Assembly (NCBI GenBank): GCA_028285315.1
Contig: JANQPU010000161.1
Coordinates: 1-32,545, forward strand
Direction of reading: 5' to 3'
DNA from: Acaryochloris sp. IP29b_bin.176
GTDB lineage: Bacteria > Cyanobacteriota > Cyanobacteriia > Thermosynechococcales > Thermosynechococcaceae
DNA length: 32,545 nt
A program made the translations under genes and the position numbers. The notes beneath the pieces were generated by a model, which had not been told where the DNA came from, did no database searches, and worked only from the letters and a program-made list of their open reading frames with translations. Each line of letters begins with the position of its first letter. The stretch's first letter is position 1. Below are positions 7,904 through 16,142 of this stretch, one piece after another.

Positions 7904-8497
7904 ATGGCTTACCTTTGGTTATTCATCATTATCATGGGCGTTCTGGGGGTTTTCCTGTACATGAGACAGCAATCCGGTAAATCCCTCCCTTTTGCATCCC
8001 AGCCCCAAGCATTGCCATCCCTTGAACGTACCGTCTTTACCCTAGAAGTGGGCGATATTGTCCAATATATGGGGACAGACTGGGTGGTTGAAGGCAAACT
8101 GATATATGGCGACCAAGGCTACTCCTGGTTAGAGTATCTGCTTCAAGATGGCAACCGCCGTCAATGGCTGTCTGTGGAAGAGGATGATGTGGTTGAAGTG
8201 GCGCTTTTGGAAGTCACCACTGCTCTAGAAGTCGGCACCAATCCTCCCCCTGAACTGACCTTCGCCAATGAAACCTATCGTCATAAAGGATCGGGCATAG
8301 CGCAAATGACCCGCAAAGGGTCTACCCTTAATCGCAATGCTGAACGGTGCCAATATTTTGACTATCAGGGACCCGATAATAAAATCCTATCCATCGAAAA
8401 CTGGGATGGCGATATTGAAGTCACCATCGGCCAAAAAATTCATCCCTCAGTGCTAACGCTACTCCCTGGCGATGGTCGGCGCATTTATGGGACTTAA
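7904..8497 (+). CDS. DUF4178-domain protein with N-terminal anchor
   Basis: A 197-residue protein. Residues about 2-18 form one membrane span (LWLFIIIMGVLGVFLY). The rest is a beta-rich soluble domain that I read as DUF4178: LEVGDIVQYMGTDWVVEG (from about 48), then the SWLEYLLQDG and QWLSVEEDD elements, and a second half with FDYQGPDNKILSIENWDGD. The biochemical role of DUF4178 is unknown. It recurs beside spermidine synthase-like and small exported genes in other bacteria, matching this cluster. It starts 19 bases after the synthase gene and is the last member; an 87-base gap follows before bioB. Confidence 0.8.
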   Translation: MAYLWLFIIIMGVLGVFLYMRQQSGKSLPFASQPQALPSLERTVFTLEVGDIVQYMGTDWVVEGKLIYGDQGYSWLEYLLQDGNRRQWLSVEEDDVVEVALLEVTTALEVGTNPPPELTFANETYRHKGSGIAQMTRKGSTLNRNAERCQYFDYQGPDNKILSIENWDGDIEVTIGQKIHPSVLTLLPGDGRRIYGT

Positions 8498-8584
8498 TGT
8501 TGCGCAACGTTTGGGTCAGACTAGATCCGCAATAGGATATTCTGACTAAGTTACGCCGTTAGGGAAGTCAGTCAGAGGTCAAGT

Positions 8585-9661
8585 ATGGGCAGCGATTTTA
8601 ATGAGTGGGTCAAAATCGCCTTGTCAGACGAAACTTTCCCCCGCACCTTTGCCCTAGCCATATTAGCCGACCCCGACATCGATCTGCTGCCCTTGGTTAC
8701 AGCAGCCGGAGAAGTGCGGATGGCCTATTTTGGTCGGCAGGTCATGCTGCATCGCATCAATGATATCCAAAACGGGCTGTGTCCAGAAGATTGCGGCTAT
8801 TGCGCTCAGTCGAAGATTTCTGAAGCCCCGATCAAAAAATACCCCCTGAAAAGCGAAGAGGACATTATTCAAGAAGCCCACGCGGCCAAAGCTAAAGGAG
8901 TCTACCGATATTGCATGGTATCTAGCGGCAGAGGACCTACGGCAGAGCGAACTCAACACTTAGCTCACATCATTCGACGCATTAAAACTGAGGTGGGTAT
9001 TCAAACCTGTCTCTCCGCAGGCTTGATGGACCAAGAACAAGCCACCGTTCTCAAAGAAGCTGGACTCGATCGACTCAACCACAATCTCAACACTAGTGAG
9101 GCTCATACCCCTGATATTGTTACCACTCATACGTTTCAAGATCGGATCAACACCTTAAAAGCAGCTCGTTCAGCTGGTTTAGATTTATGCAGTGGCATGA
9201 TTGCAGGCATGGGGGAGACTGACCAAGATATTGTCGATGTTGCTTATCATCTGCACGAGTATCAAGTGCCGTCCATTCCCATCAACTTCCTCATTCCCAT
9301 TTCTGGAAACCCCATTTATGACTGCAACCAGCTCACCCCCCAGCGCTGTTTGCGCATTCTTTGCATGTTCCGATTTGTGAATCCCAAAGCTGAAATTCGG
9401 ATTGGGGGTGGACGAGAAGGTCATCTCAGGGGCCTACAAGCTTTAGCCCTCTATCCGACCAATTCCCTCTTTGTTGAAGGCTACTTAGCCACGAGGGGGC
9501 ATAGCCTCGATCAAGTCTACCAACTCATTCATGATGCCGGTTTCGAAGTCGCTGGGGATGTATCACTGAGCCGCGATCTCACTTCAACATCTCATTTCCA
9601 GTTGGATGACAATCCCGATATTCTAAACCCACAAACCACAATCAGTTCTCCCAGCCCATGA
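8585..9661 (+). CDS. bioB: Biotin synthase
   Basis: BioB is a radical-SAM enzyme that inserts sulfur into dethiobiotin, the last step of biotin synthesis. The 358-residue protein has the cluster motif CPEDCGYC (C66, C70, C73), with C110 near YRYCMVSSGRGP as a probable ligand of the sacrificial 2Fe-2S cluster, the GLDRLNHNLNTS element and IRIGGGRE. The C-terminal about 25 residues are a Thr/Ser/Asn-rich tail. Other bio genes are not in the window, as is common in cyanobacteria. A hairpin follows about 30 bases after the stop. Confidence 0.97.
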   Translation: MGSDFNEWVKIALSDETFPRTFALAILADPDIDLLPLVTAAGEVRMAYFGRQVMLHRINDIQNGLCPEDCGYCAQSKISEAPIKKYPLKSEEDIIQEAHAAKAKGVYRYCMVSSGRGPTAERTQHLAHIIRRIKTEVGIQTCLSAGLMDQEQATVLKEAGLDRLNHNLNTSEAHTPDIVTTHTFQDRINTLKAARSAGLDLCSGMIAGMGETDQDIVDVAYHLHEYQVPSIPINFLIPISGNPIYDCNQLTPQRCLRILCMFRFVNPKAEIRIGGGREGHLRGLQALALYPTNSLFVEGYLATRGHSLDQVYQLIHDAGFEVAGDVSLSRDLTSTSHFQLDDNPDILNPQTTISSPSP

Positions 9662-9690
9662 GAGTATCAGGGAAAATAACAAACTACAGA

Positions 9691-9721
9691 AATGCCTTGA
9701 AGATTTGCTCTCCAAGGCATT
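9691..9721 (+). terminator. Hairpin after bioB
   Basis: AATGCCTTG (9691-9699) pairs perfectly with CAAGGCATT (9713-9721) around a 13-base loop. It is 30 bases beyond the bioB stop. No T run follows, so it may be a transcript-end stabiliser and not a true factor-independent terminator. Confidence 0.4.
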
Positions 9722-9817
9722 CAAAGGATCGAATCACTATAACAGTCGTAACAAACCCGTCTCTTTGAGTAATGTCTATCTAGACAATAACCATTGGGAA
9801 AAACCAGCCAAATGGCT

Positions 9818-10384
9818 TTAGCGTGTGCGATTCATTTTTCGTCGAGCTAACACACCAGCAATTCCTAAGCTAGCAAATAGACCAGCGGTAGCTGCTTCAG
9901 CAGGTTCAGGAACGCTAGGGGGGGTGGTTGCTGGATCGTCATCGTCTCCAATAACGAAAGGAAGTGCCGCAGCTGCGGCACCTGCTGGAATCAATGCAGC
10001 AGCCAGAGGGAATCCAGCCGCCGCAGGAAGGCCACCTTCAGGGGCAATGCCACCGATTCCACAATCAAGCATTCCATCCTCGGCAATTAGAGTTTGAGAT
10101 AACAACAGCCCAGTTGATACATCGGAGGTAGAGGCATTAGCCATCAAATTGGGTCCCAGAGATTGGCTCAACGGACCAGATGGCTCCTGCAGAGCTTCTG
10201 GTGAAATAATAGGCTCTTCTTCACAAATATCACTTTGTGCTGTATCTGTGCTTAGATTCGAGTCCAACCCTACAGAATCTCCAAGGCCGAGCTGCGCAGC
10301 ATGGCTAAAGGGAGCACTGATAGCGTTATAGAGAGCTATCAGCGTTAAGGCAGTCAATGAGCCAGGAATTCTTAACAATTTCAT
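9818..10384 (-). CDS. Exported PEP-CTERM protein
   Basis: A 188-residue product. The frame opens further upstream, but the ATG at 10384 is preceded by AAGGAG twelve bases away and starts a clean signal peptide (MKLLRIPGSLTALTLIALY, cut near SHAA). The C-terminus has the PEP-CTERM sorting signal: SVPEPAE, a hydrophobic stretch GLFASLGIAGVLA, and a basic end RRKMNRTR. Such proteins are thought to be processed by an exosortase and moved to the cell surface or envelope; no exosortase gene lies here. The middle is low in complexity, with an Ala/Gly/Pro-rich stretch and a DDDD acidic run. Apart from the sorting signal no domain is visible. It is a lone gene facing away from the 600-base gap upstream. 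Confidence 0.85.
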   Translation of the reverse strand: MKLLRIPGSLTALTLIALYNAISAPFSHAAQLGLGDSVGLDSNLSTDTAQSDICEEEPIISPEALQEPSGPLSQSLGPNLMANASTSDVSTGLLLSQTLIAEDGMLDCGIGGIAPEGGLPAAAGFPLAAALIPAGAAAAALPFVIGDDDDPATTPPSVPEPAEAATAGLFASLGIAGVLARRKMNRTR

Positions 10385-10984
10385 AGTTGAAATTCGCTCC
10401 TTAGACGATTTGCCCCACGTAATATCGAATACGAAATTACCATAAACCCATAAAATGGGCTGTGTAAGCAACTACTTATAAAAATTTTCAGTTACTCGCT
10501 ACATTATGCCAAACAACACTGAAAAAGCAACCAGCGCGAATAAAAATAAGGTTTCAAATTATTTCATGGGGTAATTTATAGGGCGCAGGCTCACGGGCAT
10601 TGACAAAAATTTAGTAAACCTTAATCTCTCGGATCATAAGCCAAAGATTTTCTCTTTTTGAGCTTTGAGGCTAGTCGTTGTGCTGCATTGCCCAACCCAT
10701 AAGATCAAAAACTGTAGAATTTTAAGCACCTTCAAGTGAACGGCCATCTGGATTGTCATCCGTTCACTTAAACGCAGACAAAGCTAGTGTCAACGACAAT
10801 GCTATTGCTGAACAATTGGTCCATCAAGTCTCAAAGACTTGGCAGAAACCATCTACTTTGCAGAAAAGCGCTGCTCAGGCCATGCATAGGGCCAACCTGT
10901 ATTGCATCTCTTTCCGCTTACGGTTAATCCTTTCCCTTATCCCGAACTCAGGTTAGGTGTATGGGAATAAATAGGTCTAAGAGT
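10385..10984. other. Intergenic region of about 600 bases between PEP-CTERM gene and rsmG
   Basis: This gap holds the leader of the PEP-CTERM gene and the 3' flank of rsmG. A plus-strand promoter-like pair is TTGACA (10600-10605), a 16-base spacer and TAATCT (10622-10627). A perfect 10-base inverted repeat, AAGTGAACGG (10734-10743) and CCGTTCACTT (10760-10769), follows about 110 bases later. An open frame from a TTG at 10753 (67 codons) starts inside that hairpin and has no ribosome binding site, so I do not call it. The arrangement could encode a small RNA, but nothing proves it. Confidence 0.4.
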
Positions 10985-11773
10985 TTATAGGGGCTTCCGA
11001 GTCGGCACGCCTACTCGCCGAGGGAATTGGGGGGCTGTGGGTAGGATCTTGCGTAGATAGATACAGTGTCTGACGCCTTGCGATCGCGGCATATTCACAG
11101 GCATAACCGCAACCACCTCTCCCCCAAGCTGCGATACCGCCCCTGTCAAAGCTTTCTGTTCCTCAGTCTTCCACTGGCCTCGATAAAGAACGGCATAGCC
11201 CTTTAGAGCTAAAAGGGGCAATGCATATTCAGCGCAGACGGATGCTGGACCTACGGCTCGGATCAAAGCCAGATCAAACAACTCACGATAGGTAGAGTAT
11301 TGGCCCAGATTTTCAGCGCGATCGCAGCACATCACCACATTCTCCAATCCCAGCTCCGCTGTGACATGTGCCAAAAAGGTCAGCTTTTTTTGCGTGGAAT
11401 CGAGCAGGGTTATCTGCCAGGTCGGTTTGATGATTGCGATCGGTAATCCTGGAAAGCCGCCGCCAGTACCAATATCAATCACCCGTAAGGGTTGGCTACT
11501 GTCAAAGGGTAAATCAGACGATAGATCTTGCAACCCACTGGGCAGCGGGGGCTCATGCGGTAACCAAGGGCCAATACCCGCCACAGAATCCCACAAGTGT
11601 TTTTCCCAAAAGTCTTGGGGCTCTGTAATCCGCGTTAAATTGAGCTGCTGATTGGCCGCCAAGATATGCTGAAACAGCTCTACAAATTGATGCTGTTGTT
11701 CAGGGGTGGGCTGCCATCCTAAGGTTTGCAACCACACCTCGGAAAGACTGGGTAGCTGGGTGCGGCTACTCAT
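10985..11773 (-). CDS. rsmG: 16S rRNA (guanine-N7) methyltransferase RsmG
   Basis: RsmG methylates N7 of a guanosine in the 530 loop of 16S rRNA using SAM. The 262-residue protein has the N-terminal helix region with NQQLNLTRI, the [11 protein letters not shown] element and the SAM-binding loop [14 protein letters not shown], followed by [12 protein letters not shown]. It is slightly longer than the E. coli protein because of an insertion before the SAM loop (residues about 72-95, Pro/Ser/Leu-rich) and a basic C-terminal tail ending VGVPTRKPL. It lies 26 bases after the pterin carbinolamine dehydratase gene on the same strand and is probably co-transcribed with it. Confidence 0.95.
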   Translation of the reverse strand: MSSRTQLPSLSEVWLQTLGWQPTPEQQHQFVELFQHILAANQQLNLTRITEPQDFWEKHLWDSVAGIGPWLPHEPPLPSGLQDLSSDLPFDSSQPLRVIDIGTGGGFPGLPIAIIKPTWQITLLDSTQKKLTFLAHVTAELGLENVVMCCDRAENLGQYSTYRELFDLALIRAVGPASVCAEYALPLLALKGYAVLYRGQWKTEEQKALTGAVSQLGGEVVAVMPVNMPRSQGVRHCIYLRKILPTAPQFPRRVGVPTRKPL

Positions 11774-11799
11774 GGGTTGTTTGTCCAGCAGGGTCAGCG

Positions 11800-12078
11800 C
11801 TACAAATTAGAGATGGTTTGGGCCATTTGGAAATCCATATCCGTCAGCCCCCCAGCATCATGGGTGGTTAGGGTAATGTCGACCTGGTTATAGCTGATGT
11901 AAATGTCGGGATGATGTCCTGCCGCTTCAGCAGGATCCACCAAGCTATTCACAAAAGCCATTGCAGCCAAAAAATCCTTGAACTTACGGGTAATCTTTAA
12001 TGACTGGCCGTCCGTCGTCCAATCGGGTAGAGACTGTGCCCGCTCGCGAATGGTCGCGTCATCCAACTTAGCAGCCAT
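11800..12078 (-). CDS. Pterin-4a-carbinolamine dehydratase
   Basis: A 92-residue protein of the PCD/DCoH family, which dehydrates 4a-hydroxytetrahydrobiopterin. The active-site histidines are visible: H55-H56 in [13 protein letters not shown] and H73 in [10 protein letters not shown]. Length is normal for the family. No aromatic amino-acid hydroxylase is nearby, so the pterin cycle it serves is not shown by context. PCD-like proteins also act as Rubisco assembly factors in some phototrophs, which is an alternative I cannot exclude. Probably the first gene of a two-gene unit with rsmG. Confidence 0.93.
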   Translation of the reverse strand: MAAKLDDATIRERAQSLPDWTTDGQSLKITRKFKDFLAAMAFVNSLVDPAEAAGHHPDIYISYNQVDITLTTHDAGGLTDMDFQMAQTISNL

Positions 12079-12137
12079 AGGAAACCTCCAATCCTGAGTT
12101 CATGGACCTGTTGTCTGTCACACTAGCGCGCTTCAGA

Positions 12138-13811
12138 CTACGATCCTGTTTTTAGTTTGACATGAATGTCGTAGCGCGTACTCCACTCATTGTTGATGGC
12201 CGTAGTCACGCCAATCGCTTCAATCCCCTTCATGAACTGCGTGGTCTCTGGTGTGAGTTTGGGCAATAGGGGATTGGTTTCTAGTAACCCCAACATCCGC
12301 GGCATATCCATATAGAAATGACCATTATTTGGATTCAAATCCGAATTGGTTACCCCTTGAAAGCTGGCCGATTGAGTCAAATTTTCCTTCGGAGGTTTCA
12401 GCAAGCGGTTGGCAATCGGAGCCCCAAGGGTCAAAAACGCCACATCATTGTCCAACCAGCCATGACTTGCAATAGGTAGTCCGGGCGGCACTTTCCAGGT
12501 GATCACGGTTTTGTTATCGATTTTGGATTCTGCGACCAGGAAGTCGAAGCGATCGCGCATGGCATTATCCAAGGCTCGAAAGGCTTGATTGGCAATTGTT
12601 CGGTCTTTCGCCTTAGCCAGTAAGACGATCCCGACACCTTTGTTGTCTTTGTCTTGAGCAGGCACGATCGCACCAGAAAACTCACCATCCATCCAGTTCA
12701 CAAACTGATTATTGAAGTCGATGCCAGTACGTTTACTGATGTCATCATTCCAGGCTTTGGGATTGAGGGGAAACACCAGCTTCGCTAAATTACCTTGGGC
12801 GTAGTCTCGCCATACCTGCTGAAAATTACCGCCAGATGTCATTATCAACGTATCTTGAGGTAAATGCTTGGCAATCTCTTTGGCATCATTTTTTACCTCT
12901 AGGGTTTCTTTGGCATCTGGCTTCCGCCAGGAGATCGCCTTAAACTGGATACCATCATTCACTAATCGGATTGTGGACCCAATGGCCTGAATGTCCTGAA
13001 TCCGCTCTTTGCTAGCTGGAGACAAGGGCACCTGACTGATCTGGGCTGCAGCAATGGGGACATTGATATAGATCTTTGCGATCGCATCTTCGCTTTCAAT
13101 CTCCTTCAGAGCCTCTTGATAGCGAGGAATATCTGCCAAAGCAGGTTTGCCTTTATAGGTATCGATGACTGCATTGATGGGTGCATCGGCTTCCGTAAAC
13201 ACCAACCAGCGATTGTCTAAAGTGGCAAAGCCGTAGCGTTTGCCATCGTCTGCGTCAAATTCGTGAACGGTGATCTGTTGATGGGTGCGTGTCTCAACCT
13301 CATTGACTGAGGTCAGCTTATTCTTAAATACCGTCTCAAATCGGCCTTGATCACGAATAGGGATGACCCAAATCGTAGCCTGTTGGCTCTGCACTTCTAC
13401 TGATTCGACGGTCGGAGGCAACAGAGCCATAGTTAGTTGATTGGCAGACCAGGGCCGGATATTGGCGGCATAGGAAAGGCCATTCGGCTCCAAAACTTGC
13501 GTTTCTAGCTCTTGCAACCTTTGGCGTAATGTTTTTTGAGTATCAATCGTGCCAAACTGGGCAATTCTTTGCCACTTATTGGTCTCAGTATTGAGCGTCA
13601 CACTTAACATCACATCTCTAGGCACAACTTTGGAGCCCAGAGGTAATGGCCCTGCTGGCTTATCACCGGGTAGCAGAAAAAAAGCGACAGCGCCTCCCAC
13701 GACTAGCAATGCAGCGCCACCCAATGTCAACATCAATGTTCGCGACTGTGTTTTTTTCGGTTTCCGTTTCGCCAGATTGGATTGAGTCGGTCGAGTGGGT
13801 CGTTCGCTCAT
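12138..13811 (-). CDS. DUF3352-domain membrane-anchored protein
   Basis: A 557-residue protein with a basic, Lys/Arg-rich cytoplasmic N-terminus (1-25), one membrane span (about 26-48, LGGAALLVVGGAVAFFLLPG) and a large extracytoplasmic region of about 500 residues. It matches the cyanobacterial DUF3352 family in size and in the opening of the soluble part (GSKVVPRDVMLSVTLNTET). Function is unknown. The gene starts the minus-strand side of a 435-base divergent region and ends 59 bases before the pterin dehydratase start, so readthrough is possible. Confidence 0.8.
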   Translation of the reverse strand: MSERPTRPTQSNLAKRKPKKTQSRTLMLTLGGAALLVVGGAVAFFLLPGDKPAGPLPLGSKVVPRDVMLSVTLNTETNKWQRIAQFGTIDTQKTLRQRLQELETQVLEPNGLSYAANIRPWSANQLTMALLPPTVESVEVQSQQATIWVIPIRDQGRFETVFKNKLTSVNEVETRTHQQITVHEFDADDGKRYGFATLDNRWLVFTEADAPINAVIDTYKGKPALADIPRYQEALKEIESEDAIAKIYINVPIAAAQISQVPLSPASKERIQDIQAIGSTIRLVNDGIQFKAISWRKPDAKETLEVKNDAKEIAKHLPQDTLIMTSGGNFQQVWRDYAQGNLAKLVFPLNPKAWNDDISKRTGIDFNNQFVNWMDGEFSGAIVPAQDKDNKGVGIVLLAKAKDRTIANQAFRALDNAMRDRFDFLVAESKIDNKTVITWKVPPGLPIASHGWLDNDVAFLTLGAPIANRLLKPPKENLTQSASFQGVTNSDLNPNNGHFYMDMPRMLGLLETNPLLPKLTPETTQFMKGIEAIGVTTAINNEWSTRYDIHVKLKTGS

Positions 13812-14246
13812 TGTTGGGTTAAATCCAAGATGTAGAGGTTAGTATGCACAACTTCACTAACTTTGGTAAAGTCTGCTATTGCCAATAGGGATAGATCCAG
13901 ATCCCGTTGTTTCCCCATAATATTGATTGGCTGTCATTAATCTATTCAGACTAAACTGCCAATAATATATCCATCGCATTTTAGAATAATTTCGTTTTAT
14001 TGCCTCCCCAAACAAGGATGAGTCGCTGATCGGGATATCTCGCAATAAACTGATCGCGAGATTAACTCTTCAATTTTATTTCTGAGTTAAACCCACTTCT
14101 TCTCTGCTGATGTGAGACTTGGCCGTCTTAAAAATTGAGAATAAAGGCAAAATTTTACCGACTAATACTATCTTGGCTCTTGCTGAAATAGGGGTTTCTT
14201 GCTACAAATTACAGGTAATTAAACCTAATAAAACAGAGATATTCGA
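13812..14246. other. Divergent intergenic region of 435 bases
   Basis: This AT-rich gap separates two genes transcribed outward. It contains a perfect 7-base hairpin, ATCTCGC (14037-14043) and GCGAGAT (14056-14062), and a plus-strand promoter candidate listed separately. A short minus-strand open frame at 13857-14045 lacks coding character. I see no RNA gene. Confidence 0.5.
14180..14208 (+). promoter_or_regulatory. Promoter candidate for the gene at 14247
   Basis: TTGCTG (14180-14185), a 17-base spacer and TACAAA (14203-14208) resemble a sigma-70 promoter. Transcription would start about 30 bases before the GTG start at 14247. Confidence 0.4.
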
Positions 14247-14531
14247 GTGACTTACGTTCATAATCCCCCTGATCAAAATCGAATTTCTGAGCCTGTGCAA
14301 TTGCCGTCTCCAGAAATGATGTTGGCATCGGCTCGTGAGACGTATCAAGCCTATTGCCAAATCCACATTGATGCACAACCACCGATTGGTGTGGCGATGG
14401 ACCGCAATACGGGTCGGGGGCAACTCATTTTCTCTGAGCAACCCATATTATTGCCCCACGAATGTTTTATTTCTGTGGATCAAATGCAAATTGAAGATGT
14501 TCCCCAATCCGAAGATGTAGAACCCAATTAG
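14247..14531 (+). CDS. Small hypothetical protein
   Basis: A 94-residue soluble protein from a GTG start (VTYVHNPPDQ, initiator read as Met). It has no signal peptide or membrane segment. The middle, SARETYQAYCQIHIDAQPP then GVAMDRNTGRG, looks like a compact fold, and the C-terminus is acidic (DVPQSEDVEPN). I do not recognise the family. Codon use and length of the frame support a real gene, and the overlapping frames are shorter or start inside. It stands 128 bases before pilD, with an inverted repeat between them. Confidence 0.6.
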   Translation: MTYVHNPPDQNRISEPVQLPSPEMMLASARETYQAYCQIHIDAQPPIGVAMDRNTGRGQLIFSEQPILLPHECFISVDQMQIEDVPQSEDVEPN

Positions 14532-14532
14532 A

Positions 14533-14594
14533 GATGGGTATCCTCCCTATAGGAGATAAACTTCTCAGGTAGAGGTTTCCTCCCCTCACCCATC
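14533..14594 (+). terminator. Structured inverted repeat after the small gene
   Basis: GATGGGT (14533-14539) pairs with ACCCATC (14588-14594), and inside it CTCC and GGAG form a further small stem. It begins one base after the stop codon of the upstream gene. There is no T run, so termination is uncertain. Confidence 0.35.
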
Positions 14595-14659
14595 AAGGAG
14601 AAGCACTAGACGGTATTAAAGGATCCGAAGGGTGAGCTTATACCTGAACGCGTAAAGAT

Positions 14660-15499
14660 ATGAGTTGGGCTGAAATCTTTATTTATGGGTTGGTGATTAG
14701 CCTAGGAGCTTCGGTGGGTAGCTTTTTGAATGTCGTGATTTATCGGCTACCAGAAGGATTATCTCTGCTTCATCCCCCCTCTCGTTGTCCTCAATGTCAT
14801 ACCCCTCTCAAGCCCTATGACAATGTTCCTGTGTTGGGGTGGTTGTGGCTCCAAGGTAAATGTCGATATTGCAAAACCGTTATTTCCAGTCGGTATCCCT
14901 TAGTTGAAGCAACCACGGCCTGCCTATTTCTGGGGATTTTTCTGCTGTTTGGTTATCAACTGCAAACCTTGGGCTATTGGCTCTTTGCCAGCGTGCTGAT
15001 TTCCCTGGCTTTGATTGATTTAGATGTAATGTTACTACCCAATCCCCTGACTCAGTTGGGGGTAATTTCAGGCGTCACGTTTCAAATCGTAGTCGGCTGG
15101 CATCAAAATGGTCTCACTGGTGCTGTCCAGGGATTTACCTTCGGTGCCTTAGGAGTCGCCGCTGGGATCTGGTTAATTGATGTGATTGGCTTCCTGGCTA
15201 CCCTGGCCTTCGGTCGCCCGGCTATGGGGGGCGGAGACAGCAAACTGATGGCCATGATTGGAGCTTGGTTGGGCTGGCGTTATATGCTACTCACCCTATT
15301 CCTAGCCTGTTTGGTGGGCTCAATCGTAGGGTTAGGCGGTCGATTATTTGGCAAAATCGGACAATTTCAGGTGATTCCCTTTGGTCCCTTTCTGGTAATG
15401 GGGGCATTACTGTGTATGATGGCTGGGGCTCATATATGGACAGGCTATCAGCAGGGAATTTTGTGGCTGTATCGCTGGATGGGGATTGAGTTAGGCTGA
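14660..15499 (+). CDS. pilD: Prepilin peptidase (type 4 leader peptidase)
   Basis: PilD cleaves the leader of type IV prepilins and methylates the new N-terminus; it is an integral-membrane aspartate protease. The 279-residue protein has the N-terminal GSFLNVVIYRLP motif, the zinc-type cysteines C43/C46 and C68/C71 in a cytoplasmic loop, the first catalytic-region Asp in ALIDLDVMLLP (D120/D122) and the second in GGGDSKL (D193). Seven to eight hydrophobic segments follow the usual pattern. In cyanobacteria this enzyme serves both type IV pili and pseudopilins used in competence. No pilin genes are adjacent. Confidence 0.95.
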   Translation: MSWAEIFIYGLVISLGASVGSFLNVVIYRLPEGLSLLHPPSRCPQCHTPLKPYDNVPVLGWLWLQGKCRYCKTVISSRYPLVEATTACLFLGIFLLFGYQLQTLGYWLFASVLISLALIDLDVMLLPNPLTQLGVISGVTFQIVVGWHQNGLTGAVQGFTFGALGVAAGIWLIDVIGFLATLAFGRPAMGGGDSKLMAMIGAWLGWRYMLLTLFLACLVGSIVGLGGRLFGKIGQFQVIPFGPFLVMGALLCMMAGAHIWTGYQQGILWLYRWMGIELG

Positions 15500-15565
15500 A
15501 GTGTGGCCCTCTTCCTCCCGTCCTATCCCTTTCTTAGATACTTCTCAGATACCATGAACCCCAAA

Positions 15566-15590
15566 CTCCGATGGAGAACCGGAGTATACT
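15566..15590 (+). promoter_or_regulatory. Inverted repeat abutting a -10 box upstream of the Rrf2 gene
   Basis: CTCCG (15566-15570) and CGGAG (15580-15584) form a dyad with a 9-base spacer, followed directly by TATACT (15585-15590), a good -10 match. No clear -35 is present. The dyad overlaps where the -35/spacer would be, so it could be an operator for autoregulation by the Rrf2 protein. This is inference from position and symmetry. Confidence 0.4.
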
Positions 15591-15628
15591 AGGTCAAAGG
15601 CTGTCGTTGCCTCAGTGGGGCTTGCCCT

Positions 15629-16066
15629 GTGGAATTGTCATGTAAATGCGAGTATGCGGTTTTGGCGTTGCTTTCGTTAGTGGATCACTATCCTCAAGGG
15701 GAGCCGCTACAAATCCGCCAAATTGCAGCTCAGCAGCATATTCCGGATCGATATTTAGAACAGCTCCTCGCCACCCTGCGTCGTTCAGGTCTAGTCTGTT
15801 CTCAGCGCGGTGCCCGAGGGGGATATTTGCTAGCCCGTGAACCCTGGAAGATCACGCTTTTAGAAATCATTAATTGTATTGAAGGGAGAGATGCTCAGCC
15901 AGGGACCATGCCCCAAGCCGATCTGACCGCAGAGAAGGCTGTCGTCCATGAAATTTGGCAAGAAGCGGATCAGGCTGCGAATACTGTACTCAAAAATTGT
16001 ACGTTGCAAGATTTATGCGATCGCAAAGATGCAAAACAGCAAATTGACTTAATGTATTACATCTAA
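15629..16066 (+). CDS. Rrf2-family transcriptional regulator
   Basis: A 145-residue winged-helix regulator. It begins at a GTG with the family-typical CKCEYAVLALLSL, followed by the recognition region IPDRYLEQLLATLRRSGLV and the wing RGARGGYLLAR. The Fe-S cysteine triad of IscR (C-x5-C-x5-C near residues 92-104) is not present; the cysteines here are C5, C7, C57, C83, C124 and C130. It is therefore more like the cysteine-metabolism regulator CymR or a general Rrf2. The gene sits 76 bases upstream of cysK in the same direction, which fits a CymR-like role. The GTG was chosen because the family start aligns with it. Confidence 0.9.
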   Translation: MELSCKCEYAVLALLSLVDHYPQGEPLQIRQIAAQQHIPDRYLEQLLATLRRSGLVCSQRGARGGYLLAREPWKITLLEIINCIEGRDAQPGTMPQADLTAEKAVVHEIWQEADQAANTVLKNCTLQDLCDRKDAKQQIDLMYYI

Positions 16067-16142
16067 GCTAAGAGAAGACCCTATGTATTGATTTACCAAC
16101 GTTCCCCGTCCTCGACTAAATCCATAAGCAGGGACTTTCACT

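Noticed and set aside
10753-10956. 67-codon plus-strand ORF in the gap before rsmG
   Set aside because: It starts at a TTG inside an inverted repeat, has no ribosome binding site and shows no recognisable protein pattern.
13857-14045. 62-codon minus-strand ORF in the divergent region
   Set aside because: It lies in an AT-rich promoter region, has no ribosome binding site and no coherent hydrophobic or domain pattern.
15629-16066. Calling the Rrf2 protein IscR
   Set aside because: The spaced cysteine triad that holds the IscR cluster is missing and no isc or suf genes are adjacent.
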